Positions 15,014 through 23,685 of a DNA stretch of 42,801 nt are shown here, piece after piece (position 1 is the first letter of the stretch; every line of letters begins with the position of its first letter). The stretch covers positions 1 through 42,801 of the forward strand of contig DATJVP010000112.1 of the NCBI GenBank assembly GCA_035581425.1, in the 5' to 3' direction. The stretch is from DASZHJ01 sp035581425. Lineage in GTDB: Bacteria > Pseudomonadota > Alphaproteobacteria > ATCC43930 > CGMCC-115725. Below the pieces are notes generated by a model. The model worked only from the letters and a program-made list of their open reading frames with translations, had not been told where the DNA came from and made no database searches. The translations under genes were made by a program, and so were the position numbers.

Positions 15014-16650
15014 GGCGGCGCGCTCCGATAGAGCCGCAGCGTCACGCGCCGGCCATTCGAATAGTTGATGCCGGCGACCTCGCCGACGGCCGCGACCGCG
15101 AGGCCTGCTTTGTCGAGGCTCGCGTGAAACACGGCATCTTCGCGGTCGCTTACGAGCACGACGGCGCTCGGAATTTTCTGCAGGAGTTCCGCCGCACCGT
15201 CGACTGTGGTGAGCCTCGTCGCCGTCCCCATGAGGAAGACGAGGCTCGGCTCCGAATATCCGACGGCGAGCAGCGGTCGCCCTTCTAGGTGCTCGCGCGC
15301 GACGAGCGCGGCGATGCCGCGGCTCAGCCAGATCGGGTCGAGCGCGGGCAGGACGAGGCCGAAGCCCACGCCCGCGAACACCGCCGCGGCGGCGATGCCA
15401 GGCCAGATGCGGGCGCTGCCGCGCTGCAGGCTCTTCAGGAATTGCGCTGCCAGCACGAGCGTCACGGCCGCCCCCACTACGGCAGCCGGCATAGCGCCGC
15501 CCAGGAGATAGTTCGGCAGCGCAATCATGCCGCCCGCGATCACGAGCGTCGCGAGTCCCCAGAGCGCGATGCAGAGGCCCTCGAGCCAATGCCAGCGCTC
15601 GCCCGCGTCCCGACCCAAAAGCGCCCGCGCGGAGAGCAGCGCGAGCGCGGGATAGGTCGGAAGCACGTAGTGCGGAAGCTTGGTCGGTATTGCCTCCATC
15701 GCGATCCAAAACGGGACGATCCAGGCGATGAGGAAGCGAATGGTCTCGTCTCTGCGCTCGCGCCAGGCGCTGCGCGCGGCCATGCCGAGCGCGATCGAGC
15801 CGGGCCAGAAGCTCACGAATGCCAACGCCAGATAGGTTCCCGGCGGCGCCCCATGAGATTCCTGGCCATGCAGCAGCTTCGCCAGGAGGTCGCCGCCGCC
15901 GGCCTCGGCGACGAAGGCGCCGTCAGTCGCGAAGATGATCGCGAGGAACCACGGCCCCGCGATCAGCAGCATCAGCGGCACGCCCCAGGGAAATCGCAAG
16001 CCGAGGAGCCAGCGCCAGCGCCGATCATAGAAGGCGAGCGCCACCGCGGTGAGGAAGCTCGCAAGCAGCGCGACCGGTCCCTTGATGAGGAGCGCCGTAC
16101 CCTGCGCACACCAGAAAAGGAACGCCCAGCTGCGCGGAACCTCGCCTCCAGCCTGGCTGCGCCGGTAGATCTCGCCGAGCGCACCCTGAGCCGCCACGAC
16201 CGTCGCAAGCAGCACCGCGTCCGTCTTGGCGAGATGCGCCTCGACGATGAGACCGAGCGAGGATGCGAGGAGGACCGCGCCCAGGAACGCGGCCTCGCGC
16301 CCGACCCAGGCGCGGCCGAAAGCGAAGGTGAGCAATACCGCCGCGAGCGCGCCCAGCACCGAAGGCACGCGATAAGGCCAGATCGCCGGGCTCTCGGCGT
16401 CGCTGAAGAGCGCGACGCTTGCGGCTTGCAGCCAGTAGATGCCCGCGGGTTTCTTGTTGCGCGCCTCGTCCTGGAAGCGGATGCGGACGAAGTCCTGCGT
16501 CTCCAGCATCTGCCGCGTCGCCTGCGCGAAGCGCGACTCGTCCCGATCGGTCGGCGGCAGGCTCGCAAGGCCCGGCAGGAAGAGCACCAGCGAGAGCGCG
16601 ACCAGCAGGGCCGGCGCGCGCCAGCCGCGTGTGAGCTCGGCAAGGCTCAT
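15010..16650 (-). CDS. GT39 (ArnT/PMT-like) integral-membrane glycosyltransferase
   Basis: A 546-aa multispanning protein of the glycosyltransferase 39 superfamily, which moves a sugar from a polyprenyl-phosphate donor to a lipid or protein acceptor on the periplasmic side. The N-terminal helix (ALLVALSLVLFLPGLASLP) is followed by the catalytic loop PTDRDESRFAQATRQML, with the acidic residues of the family, and by ARNKKPAGIYWLQAASVAL. About ten more hydrophobic helices follow, and the IPTKLPHYVLPTYPALALL block is ArnT-like. Nothing in it relates to corrins. It sits between cobL and cobI with 4-bp overlaps at both ends, so it is translationally coupled into the cobalamin operon. The acceptor is unknown. 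Confidence 0.93.
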   Translation of the reverse strand: MSLAELTRGWRAPALLVALSLVLFLPGLASLPPTDRDESRFAQATRQMLETQDFVRIRFQDEARNKKPAGIYWLQAASVALFSDAESPAIWPYRVPSVLGALAAVLLTFAFGRAWVGREAAFLGAVLLASSLGLIVEAHLAKTDAVLLATVVAAQGALGEIYRRSQAGGEVPRSWAFLFWCAQGTALLIKGPVALLASFLTAVALAFYDRRWRWLLGLRFPWGVPLMLLIAGPWFLAIIFATDGAFVAEAGGGDLLAKLLHGQESHGAPPGTYLALAFVSFWPGSIALGMAARSAWRERRDETIRFLIAWIVPFWIAMEAIPTKLPHYVLPTYPALALLSARALLGRDAGERWHWLEGLCIALWGLATLVIAGGMIALPNYLLGGAMPAAVVGAAVTLVLAAQFLKSLQRGSARIWPGIAAAAVFAGVGFGLVLPALDPIWLSRGIAALVAREHLEGRPLLAVGYSEPSLVFLMGTATRLTTVDGAAELLQKIPSAVVLVSDREDAVFHASLDKAGLAVAAVGEVAGINYSNGRRVTLRLYRSAPP

Positions 16651-17855
16651 GCCGCTGCGTCCTTCGCAAGGACGAGCTGCGTCACCGGCATGTGCGGGCG
16701 CCAAGCCCGCCTCGCGCCGAGCGGCTCCGCCTCGCTGATTGCGATGCGCAGGAGGCGTCCGCCCTGCCGTGCGTGCCAATCGAGGAGGCGGGCCTCGCCC
16801 GCGAGCGTCACGGCATTCGCGACCAGGCGACCCCCCGGCGCGAGCGCGCTCCAGGCGGTCTCGACGAGGCCCGGCGCGGCGATGCCGCCGCCGAGGAAGA
16901 TCGCGTCGGGACGCGGCAGGCTCCGGAGCGCCTCCGGCGCCTCGTCCGCGACGATCTCGAGCTCCGGAACTCCGAGCTCCGCAGCGTTCGTCGCGATGAG
17001 CGCCGCGCGCGCGGACTCGCGCTCGATCGCGATGGCGCGGCTGCCGCCGAGGCGGAGCCACTCGATTGCGATCGAGCCCGCGCCCGCGCCTACGTCCCAG
17101 AGGAGCTCGCCCGGGAGCGGCGCCAGCGCCGCGAGCGTCGCCGCCCGCACCGCGCGCTTGGTGATCTGCCCGTCGTGCCGGAACGCATCGTCGGGAAGGC
17201 CCGCGGCGCGAGAGAGAACGCGCGCTCCGGGCCCGGCGATGCATTCGACGGCGATCGTGTTGAGATCGGCGGATCCGCCGTGGCGCCAGCCCGCAGCGGC
17301 ACCCTCCTGCCGACGCTCGCGCTCGCCGCCCATGTGCTCGAGCACGGTGAGTCGGCTCTCGCCCCAGCCGCGCGCGGCGAGATAGGCCGCGACCGCCGCG
17401 GGCGTAGCGCCGTCCTCGCTGAGGATCAAGAGACGCTTGCCCGGTGCCAGGTGGAGAGCGAGGCGCTTCAGCGGTCGGCCGTGCAACGTGAGCGTCGTGC
17501 ACTCCGCGAGCGGCCAATGCAGTCGCGCTGCCGCTAGGCTGAAGGCGCTGAGCCCCGGCAGGACCAGCATCTCCTCGCGGCCGAAACGACGCGCGAGCGT
17601 GGTTGCGACGCCGTACCAGAGCGGGTCGCCCGTCGCCAGCACGACGACGCGCTTGCCGCGCCGCGCCGTGATCTCACCGACGGTGTCTGCGAGCGGCCGG
17701 CGCCAGGGGAGGCGCTCCGCCTTTCCCGCCGGCACCATCGCGAGATGCCGCTCGCCGCCCACGAGCACTTCCGCCTGCTCCACGAGTGCGCGTGCCGCAG
17801 GCGTTAGTCCCGCAAGCCCCTCCTCGCCGAGACCGATGACGGAGAGCCAGGTCAC
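16647..17855 (-). CDS. cobL: Precorrin-6Y C5,15-methyltransferase (decarboxylating), CbiE-CbiT fusion
   Basis: Bifunctional enzyme that methylates C5 and C15 and removes the ring-C acetate carboxyl. It has 402 aa, the normal CobL size. The CbiE half (about 1-205) starts LSVIGLGEEGLAGLTPAARAL and includes VLVGGERHLAMVP and VLATGDPLWYGVATTLARRF. The CbiT half (about 206-402) has DDAFRHDGQITKRAVRA, the SAM-binding DVGAGAGSIAIEWLR and FLGGGIAAPGLVETAW. GTG at 17855 overlaps the cobH-fusion stop (GTGA), and the 3' end overlaps the glycosyltransferase start (ATGA). Confidence 0.96.
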   Translation of the reverse strand: MTWLSVIGLGEEGLAGLTPAARALVEQAEVLVGGERHLAMVPAGKAERLPWRRPLADTVGEITARRGKRVVVLATGDPLWYGVATTLARRFGREEMLVLPGLSAFSLAAARLHWPLAECTTLTLHGRPLKRLALHLAPGKRLLILSEDGATPAAVAAYLAARGWGESRLTVLEHMGGERERRQEGAAAGWRHGGSADLNTIAVECIAGPGARVLSRAAGLPDDAFRHDGQITKRAVRAATLAALAPLPGELLWDVGAGAGSIAIEWLRLGGSRAIAIERESARAALIATNAAELGVPELEIVADEAPEALRSLPRPDAIFLGGGIAAPGLVETAWSALAPGGRLVANAVTLAGEARLLDWHARQGGRLLRIAISEAEPLGARRAWRPHMPVTQLVLAKDAAA

Positions 17856-19411
17856 CCCATGCCCTCCGCGAGCGCGTTCACCGCCGCCGCCGCGAGCGCG
17901 CTCCCGCCGCGGCGTCCCGCGAGCGTCACGTAAGCGAGGCCAAAGGGGTTTTCCGCAAGCGCCTGCTTCGCTTCCGCGGCGCCCACGAAGCCAACGGGAA
18001 AGCCGAGTACCAGCGCCGGTTTCGGCGCGCCCGCTGCAATCATCTCCAGGAGATGGAAGAGCGCCGTCGGTGCGTTCCCGATCGCGACGATCGCGCCCTC
18101 GAGGCTTGGGCGCCACAGCTCCGCCGCCGCCGCCGATCGCGTGGTGGCGAGCTTTCGCGCGAGCGCAGGCACGCGGCGATCCCTGAGAGTGCAGAGGAGG
18201 GCCGTCCGCCGCGGCAGGCGCCCCCGCATGATACCGGCCGCCACCATCTCCGCATCGACGAGGACCGACGCTCCCGAGGCGAGCGCCGCCCGCCCCACGG
18301 CGATGGCGCCCGCGGACCAGCGGAGCGCCGCCGCGAGCTCTGGATCGCCCGCGGCGTGAACGAGACGCAGCACCAGCGGACGCAGCTCGGCTGGGAAAGG
18401 AGCGAGGTCGACCTCGCGCCGGATGAGCGCGAAGGAGCGGCGATAGATCGCGTCGGGGTCGCGGAGATAGCGATAGCGCGGATGCGCAGCGGCACGGCGC
18501 GCGAGGCCGCCGGCGACCCCGAGCACCCAGCCTTCCTCGCGCTCGACCCGCTTGCGCTCCTCGGGGTTGAGCGCGGGATCGCCTGCAAAGAGCGGCGCCA
18601 GCGCGCCCTTGCCGTCGAGGCTCGCGAAATGCTCGGCGAGGTGCCGCACCTGTGCCGAGTCCTTGACCTCGCCGGCACGCGCGGGCGCGGGAACCAAGGA
18701 AGGATAGATTTCCGCCATCACCGCGGGAGGGTGGCGGCTCGGAGGCGGCGCCGCAAGCCCGGTTTCGAAGGGCCAGACGCGGAGCACGTCGCGCAGCGCG
18801 GGATCGTCGCGCAGCGCACGCAGCACGGGAATGCCGGTGAGGGCCTGGCCGCCCGCGGAGCCTGTGCCCGCAAGCTTCCAGCCGGGCTGCGGTCCGCGCA
18901 TTCGCGCCTCGACGAGGCGATGCTCGGGAAACTCGCGTTCGTCGTGGCGGCGATGGTGCTTCGGCGCGAGGAAGGCGCTCGCTTTGCTCGCGGGGCAACC
19001 CCAGAACGGATAGGCCGCGCCGGTGAGCCGGCGGTTGAGCTCGGCGCCGACGGCGAAGCGGTTGTTGCGGTTCTCGGGCCCGTCTTCGAGAAGTCCCGCG
19101 ATCTCGTCCCAGATCGCGCGCCAGGGCTCGCCCGCGAGGCCGAGCCGTGCCGCGAGTCCCGCGGGATAGGCGAAGGGAAAGTCGAAGCCCAGAAGCATCC
19201 TCTCGCCGCGCGCGACGCCCGCGATCAGCAAGCCGCGCAGCACGGCGTTGGCGTCCGCGCGGGTCGCGAGGTTCTCGTGCAGCACCGTCTCGATCTTGCC
19301 GCGATGACGCCGCAGCGCCGCAACCCAGATGCTGTCGCTGCCGAGCCGCGGCACATTCGCCGCGCTCCAATCCACCATGACGTAGTGATCGAAGAGAGCG
19401 CGCGGACGCAA
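17852..19411 (-). CDS. cobH: Unknown N-terminal domain fused to precorrin-8X methylmutase (CobH)
   Basis: A 519-aa protein, far longer than a stand-alone CobH (about 210 aa). Residues about 313-519 are CobH, which moves the C11 methyl to C12 to give hydrogenobyrinic acid: YLRDPDAIYRRSFALIR, the catalytic His in LRLVHAAGDPE, VLVDAEMVAAGI, AIGNAPTALFHLLEMI and LGFPVGFVGAAEAK. Residues 1-312 are a separate domain starting YVMVDWSAANVPRLGSDSIW with LLGFDFPFAYPAGLAARLG, NRNNRFAVGAELNRRLTG and YPFWGCPASKASAF. The early VDWSAA and GFDFPFAYP strands suggest an RNase-H-like fold as in DUF429, but I cannot name a function. It starts 3 bp after the cbiX stop and overlaps cobL by 4 bp. Confidence 0.93.
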   Translation of the reverse strand: MRPRALFDHYVMVDWSAANVPRLGSDSIWVAALRRHRGKIETVLHENLATRADANAVLRGLLIAGVARGERMLLGFDFPFAYPAGLAARLGLAGEPWRAIWDEIAGLLEDGPENRNNRFAVGAELNRRLTGAAYPFWGCPASKASAFLAPKHHRRHDEREFPEHRLVEARMRGPQPGWKLAGTGSAGGQALTGIPVLRALRDDPALRDVLRVWPFETGLAAPPPSRHPPAVMAEIYPSLVPAPARAGEVKDSAQVRHLAEHFASLDGKGALAPLFAGDPALNPEERKRVEREEGWVLGVAGGLARRAAAHPRYRYLRDPDAIYRRSFALIRREVDLAPFPAELRPLVLRLVHAAGDPELAAALRWSAGAIAVGRAALASGASVLVDAEMVAAGIMRGRLPRRTALLCTLRDRRVPALARKLATTRSAAAAELWRPSLEGAIVAIGNAPTALFHLLEMIAAGAPKPALVLGFPVGFVGAAEAKQALAENPFGLAYVTLAGRRGGSALAAAAVNALAEGMG

Positions 19412-19414
19412 GAC

Positions 19415-20362
19415 TCAGTCCGTCTCCCGCGGGGAGTGGCCGTGATGATGGTGGTGGTGATGGTGGTGATCGCCGTCGTGGTGATCGTGATCGTGTCCGT
19501 CGACCCCGATGCCGCGGACGTGGTGGTGGTGCCCTTCCTGCGGCGCTCCCGCTTCGGCTTCGTAGCCGAGGATCTGCGTGCGGTATTTGCAGAGCTGGCA
19601 GTTCATCGCGGGGGCACCGTCCTCGGTCTCGCGTACGCGGTCGGCGAAGCAGTCCAGCACCAGGGGATGATCGTTGAGATAGGGCGCCTTCACGATCTCG
19701 ACGCCCGGGAGCTCCGTCGCCGCGCGGTCGGCAGCCCCGTAGATGCGCTTCACCAGCACGCCCGTGAAGAGGAAATAGGGGAACACGACGATGCGCGGGA
19801 AGCCGAGCCGCGCCGCACGGCGGAGCGCCGCGTCCGTCCGGGGATGCGCGACGCCGCTGAATGCGACCTCCGTCCAGCCGAAGCCCATGCCCTCCGAAAG
19901 CATGCGCGCGACCTTCGCGATGTTGCTGTTGGCGTCGGGATCGTTTGTGCCGCGGCCCACGACGAGGAGCAGGGTCTCCTCGCGCTTCGCCTTGCCCAGC
20001 ACGGGCTCGATCCGATCGGCTGCCGCGCGCAGAAGCTTGGGCTCGATCCCGAGCTCGCGGCCGAAGCGGACTTCGATGCCGGGATTCTCGGCGGCGAAGC
20101 TGTTGATCTCCCAGGGCAGGTCGTTTTTGACGTGCGCGGCGGCGAAGAGCATGCCCGGGACCGCGACGATGCGCCGCGCGCCTTTGCGTTTCAGTGCATC
20201 CAGCCCCTCACGAATGATCGGCCGCGCGAATTCGAGATAACCGGTCTCGACGTCATGCTCCTCGAGCCGCGTGCGCAGGGCCCCCGCGAGCCGCTCGAAC
20301 TCCCGAATCGCTTCGGGATCACGACTCCCATGCCCGCACACCATCACCGCTGTCTTGCTCAT
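19415..20362 (-). CDS. cbiX: CbiX-type sirohydrochlorin/precorrin cobalt chelatase, long form with His-rich tail
   Basis: Class II chelatase that inserts Co2+ early, into sirohydrochlorin, in the anaerobic route. It has 315 aa, the two-domain CbiX-L type. The N-terminal domain opens KTAVMVCGHGSRDPEAI with the metal-handling His, and IVAVPGMLFAAAHVKNDLP follows. The second half repeats the fold (GRGTNDPDANSN, then IVVFPYFLFTGVLVKRI). The C-terminus has a MNCQLCKYRTQILGYE segment (Cys pair) and then a very His/Asp-rich tail with a run of nine His. CbiX-L proteins are known to have such a His-rich stretch and Cys that can bind an Fe-S centre. ATG at 20362 (MSKTAVM) is preceded by GAGGAA-like AGGAACC. 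It heads the leftward corrin operon. Confidence 0.95.
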   Translation of the reverse strand: MSKTAVMVCGHGSRDPEAIREFERLAGALRTRLEEHDVETGYLEFARPIIREGLDALKRKGARRIVAVPGMLFAAAHVKNDLPWEINSFAAENPGIEVRFGRELGIEPKLLRAAADRIEPVLGKAKREETLLLVVGRGTNDPDANSNIAKVARMLSEGMGFGWTEVAFSGVAHPRTDAALRRAARLGFPRIVVFPYFLFTGVLVKRIYGAADRAATELPGVEIVKAPYLNDHPLVLDCFADRVRETEDGAPAMNCQLCKYRTQILGYEAEAGAPQEGHHHHVRGIGVDGHDHDHHDGDHHHHHHHHHGHSPRETD

Positions 20363-20460
20363 GCGTGGTTCCTGCTGTTTCCGTCGCACCTTCGTTCGTG
20401 CGTGTGTGCAGAACGTAATTCGTTGACGTTGCGGCCCTCGGCCCCCGATGCTCCGCGGCG

Positions 20461-21465
20461 ATGCTGCCGCTCTTTCCGCCCGATCCCGCACACGTCGATC
20501 CGCTGCTGCTTCTGCTGGCAGCGCTGGCGGTGGACGCGCTGATTGGCGATCCGCCGGCGCTCTTCCGCCGCGTGCCGCATCCGGTTGCGCTGGTCGGGAG
20601 CCTGATAGGGGCGCTCGAGCGCGGCCTCAATCGACGCGAGCTCGACGATGGGGCCAGGTGGTGGCGCGGTATCGCGGCGGTGCTCGTGACCGTTGCACTC
20701 GCTGGCGGGGTCGGTGTCGCGATCGATCGTGTCTCCGGCCAATTCCGCTGGGGCTGGGTTATCGAGATTGCAGCGCTCGCCATGCTGGTGGCGCAGCGCA
20801 GCCTCTTCGATCACGTGCTCGCGGTCGCGCGGGCGCTGGAGCGCGGCGGACTCGCGGCGGGGCGCCTCGCCGTGAGCCACATCGTCGGTCGCAATCCCGA
20901 GCATCTTGACGCGCACGGCGTCGCCCGCGCCGCCATCGAATCGCTCGCGGAAAATTTCGGCGATGGGGTGGTGGCGCCGGTCTTCTGGTATGTGCTGCTG
21001 GGATTGCCGGGGATTTGCGCAATGAAAGCGATCAACACGCTCGACAGCATGATCGGCCATCGCTCCGAGCGCTACCGCGCTTTCGGCTGGGCGGCAGCCC
21101 GGCTCGACGATCTCGCGAATCTCCTGCCCGCGCGTCTTGCGGGCGCGCTCATCGCGCTGGCGGCGGTCGCAGTTCCCGGAGCCGACGGCGGCCATGCGCT
21201 GCGAGCGATGCTCCGCGACGCGCGCAAGCACCGCTCGCCCAATGCCGGCTGGCCCGAGGCCGCGATGGCGGGCGCCCTCGATCTCTCGCTCGGAGGGCCA
21301 AGGCGCTACGGCAGCGAGCCCGTGAGCGAGGCCTGGCTCGGCAGCGGGAGCGCCGAGGCTGCCCCCGCGGACATCCGCCGTGCGCTCGGCGTCGCCGTCG
21401 TGGCCTGCGTCCTGCAGGCGGCGTTGGTGGCGGCAATCGCCGGGCTCCGCCTGAGCTCGCAATAG
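20461..21465 (+). CDS. cobD: Adenosylcobinamide-phosphate synthase (CobD/CbiB)
   Basis: Membrane protein that attaches the aminopropanol arm (or its phosphate) to adenosylcobyric acid. It has 334 aa. Typical CbiB blocks are LLLAALAVDALIGDPP, HPVALVGSLIGALE, the LAVSHIVGRNPEHLDAHGVA segment, ESLAENFGDGVVAPVFWY, KAINTLDSMIGHR and the late SPNAGWPEAAMAGAL. About five hydrophobic segments are visible. The gene is rightward, diverging from cbiX over 98 bp, and is convergent with cobQ with a single base between the stops. The name here follows the P. denitrificans scheme; in Salmonella 'cobD' is a different enzyme and this one is cbiB. Confidence 0.96.
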   Translation: MLPLFPPDPAHVDPLLLLLAALAVDALIGDPPALFRRVPHPVALVGSLIGALERGLNRRELDDGARWWRGIAAVLVTVALAGGVGVAIDRVSGQFRWGWVIEIAALAMLVAQRSLFDHVLAVARALERGGLAAGRLAVSHIVGRNPEHLDAHGVARAAIESLAENFGDGVVAPVFWYVLLGLPGICAMKAINTLDSMIGHRSERYRAFGWAAARLDDLANLLPARLAGALIALAAVAVPGADGGHALRAMLRDARKHRSPNAGWPEAAMAGALDLSLGGPRRYGSEPVSEAWLGSGSAEAAPADIRRALGVAVVACVLQAALVAAIAGLRLSSQ

Positions 21466-21466
21466 G

Positions 21467-22957
21467 TCAGCGCGCACGCGCGATCTCCACGAGAGCGGCT
21501 ACGTCGAGATGGGTCTCGCAGTGATCGGCGAGCGCATCGAGGGCGCCCTCGACCCGCTCCTCGTAGACGAGCGACGCGTCGACTGCGGCGCCGAGATTGC
21601 CGAGGAAGGCCCGACGGAAGGCCTCGTCCGCGAAGATCCCGTGGAGATGACAGCCCATGACGCGACCGTCGGCGGAAACGGCGCCGTCGAGCCCGTCGCG
21701 CAGGCGCAGCATCGGCCGCGCCGTGCCGGGACCGTCGGTGCGGCCGACATGCATCTCGTAGCCGCGCACGAGGGCACCGGTCGCGAGCGCCACGCCCTCG
21801 ACCTCGGCCAATCGCTTCTCCGTCGTCAGCACGGTCTCGACGTCGAGGAGACCCAAGCCCGGCGCTTCACCGGCAGCACCCTCGATGCCCTCGGGATCGG
21901 CGATGCGGCGGCCCAGCATCTGATAGCCCGCGCAGAGCCCCAGCACCGCGCCGCCGCGGCGGCGATGGGCGAGGATGTCGATATCCCAGCCTTCCGCCCG
22001 CAGCGCCGCGAGGTCCGCGAGCGTCGCCTTCGAGCCCGGGAGCAGCACGAGATCGCAGAGCGGAAGCGCCCGGCCCGGCGGCACAAGCTCGACCGCCACG
22101 TCGCTCTCCGCGCGAAGCGGGTCGAGATCGTCGAAATTGGCGATGCGCGGAAGGCGCGGCACCGCAATCCGAAAGCGCCCGGCGCGTCGCGGCGGCGGCA
22201 GGCGATCGAGCGCCAGCGCGTCCTCCGCGGGAAGCTCGTGTGCGCGCGCAAAGAAGGGAACGACGCCGAGCGGGCGGAGGCCCGTCATACTCCGGATCGT
22301 CTCGATGCCTCCTGCAAAGAGCGTGGGATCGCCGCGGAACTTGTTGACGACGAAGCCGCGGAGCCGTGCGCGCTCGTCCTCCCGCAGCAGCAAATGCGTG
22401 CCGCAGAGTTGCGCGATGACGCCGCCGCGCTCGATGTCGCCGACGAGCACCACCGGAAGATCGGCCGCCTCGGCGAAGCCCATGTTCGCGATGTCGCCGT
22501 CGCGGAGGTTCACCTCGGCGGGACTGCCGGCGCCTTCCACCAGGACGATGTCGGCGCCCGCCGCGGTGAGCTCGAAACTCTCGAGGACCCGCGGCAGCAG
22601 GCTCGCGCGAAGCGCCTGATATTCGCGGGCACCTGCGCTACCGAAAAGCCGGCCTTGCACCACGACCTGCGCCCCGCGTTCCGATTGCGGCTTCAACAGC
22701 ACCGGGTTCATGTGGACGGAGGGTGCTATGCCCGCGGCCCGCGCCTGCAGCGCCTGGGCGCGGCCGATCTCTCCGCCTTCGGCCGTGACGGCAGCATTGT
22801 TCGACATGTTCTGCGGCTTGAACGGGCGGACGCGGAGGCTGCGACGGTGGAGCGCGCGAGCGAGCCCCGCCGTCAGCAGCGATTTCCCCACATCCGATCC
22901 CGTCCCTTGCAGCATGAGCGCGGGCGTGCGGCGCGCAAGGCCAGGGCCTCCGCTCAT
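21467..22957 (-). CDS. cobQ: Cobyric acid synthase
   Basis: Glutamine-dependent amidation of the b, d, e and g side chains of adenosylcobyrinate a,c-diamide. It has 496 aa. The DTBS-like ATPase part starts PALMLQGTGSDVGKSLLTAGL (P-loop) and RVRPFKPQNMSNNAAVTAEG. The C-terminal glutaminase domain has the nucleophile in VLGLCAGYQMLG and the His of the triad in MGCHLHGIFADE. It is the last gene of the riboswitch-controlled leftward operon, 13 bp after the SYLF gene. Confidence 0.97.
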   Translation of the reverse strand: MSGGPGLARRTPALMLQGTGSDVGKSLLTAGLARALHRRSLRVRPFKPQNMSNNAAVTAEGGEIGRAQALQARAAGIAPSVHMNPVLLKPQSERGAQVVVQGRLFGSAGAREYQALRASLLPRVLESFELTAAGADIVLVEGAGSPAEVNLRDGDIANMGFAEAADLPVVLVGDIERGGVIAQLCGTHLLLREDERARLRGFVVNKFRGDPTLFAGGIETIRSMTGLRPLGVVPFFARAHELPAEDALALDRLPPPRRAGRFRIAVPRLPRIANFDDLDPLRAESDVAVELVPPGRALPLCDLVLLPGSKATLADLAALRAEGWDIDILAHRRRGGAVLGLCAGYQMLGRRIADPEGIEGAAGEAPGLGLLDVETVLTTEKRLAEVEGVALATGALVRGYEMHVGRTDGPGTARPMLRLRDGLDGAVSADGRVMGCHLHGIFADEAFRRAFLGNLGAAVDASLVYEERVEGALDALADHCETHLDVAALVEIARAR

Positions 22958-22970
22958 GCAGGACGGGCGC

Positions 22971-23654
22971 TCACTTGTGGCCCGAGATCTGATTGAGCAT
23001 GCTCTCGAGATTGCGCGCGCCGGAGTTCGAGTATTTCCGGGCCAGCACGATGTCGTTGAGCCGCGCGCCGGGCTTGTAATAGGCCTCGTTGTAGCTGGGC
23101 CGCGGCTTCATGACGCCGCCCTGCAACGCGATTCCGCCGAAGAGGCCTTTCGATTCCGCGAAGGCGTAGATGTCGGCGCCGCCATGCGCGGTGGTGGACG
23201 CCTCGGCGCCCGCGCCCAGCGTGGCGATCGCGAGACCGGCCTCGGCGCCGATCTTGAATTCGTCCTGCATCACCGCGGTGAGCGCCTTGTCGCTCATGAT
23301 GATGAGGGCGATCTTCGAGACCTCGACGCCGATCTGCAGCCCGACGGAGCCCGCGCCCAAGGTGTAGAAGGCGGGCGGGCTCCAGGTATTGGTTTTGGGA
23401 TCGCGCACCAGCAGCACACCGCTGCCGCCCTGGGCGCCCAGGATGAATCCGCCCTTCACCAGCTCCGGCACCATCAGGATACCCCGCGCGCGATGCAGGA
23501 GCTCGCGGACGTTGGTGGCGGCACCCGAGCCGTTGCGGATCGTGCGCGCCATCACATAAGCCCCGTCGACGACGTCCTGCTGATCGCTCGCCCACGCCGT
23601 GGCGGGCAAGATCGGCAGCAGCAGCGCAAAGATCGCCAGCAAAATGCGTCGCAT
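22971..23654 (-). CDS. Exported SYLF/Ysc84-domain lipid-binding protein
   Basis: A 227-aa protein with a cleavable signal peptide (ILLAIFALLLPILPATAWAS) and a full SYLF (Ysc84, DUF500) domain, which binds phosphoinositides in eukaryotes and is of unclear role in bacteria. Family blocks are ARGILMVPELVKGGFILGAQGG, SGVLLVRDP, SPPAFYTLGAGSVGLQIGVE and ADIYAFAESKGLFGGIALQGG. The start at 23654 follows GAGGAGAGG. It lies between cobO and cobQ, 31 bp after the first and 13 bp before the second, all in one direction, so it is probably a member of the riboswitch-controlled operon despite having no known link to cobalamin. Confidence 0.92.
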   Translation of the reverse strand: MRRILLAIFALLLPILPATAWASDQQDVVDGAYVMARTIRNGSGAATNVRELLHRARGILMVPELVKGGFILGAQGGSGVLLVRDPKTNTWSPPAFYTLGAGSVGLQIGVEVSKIALIIMSDKALTAVMQDEFKIGAEAGLAIATLGAGAEASTTAHGGADIYAFAESKGLFGGIALQGGVMKPRPSYNEAYYKPGARLNDIVLARKYSNSGARNLESMLNQISGHK

Positions 23655-23685
23655 GGTTCCTCTCCTCAGGTCAGGGTTCGTGGGA

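Noticed and set aside
15289..17385. Rightward frame of 698 codons opposite GT39 and cobL
   Set aside because: Antisense shadow with Arg/Glu-rich composition and no motifs.
20363..20460. Possible riboswitch between cbiX and cobD
   Set aside because: The gap is only 98 bp and contains none of the cobalamin riboswitch core words on either strand.
18053..20542. Rightward frame of 829 codons opposite cobH-fusion and cbiX
   Set aside because: It is antisense to two clear corrin genes and would end inside cobD; GC-rich shadow frame.
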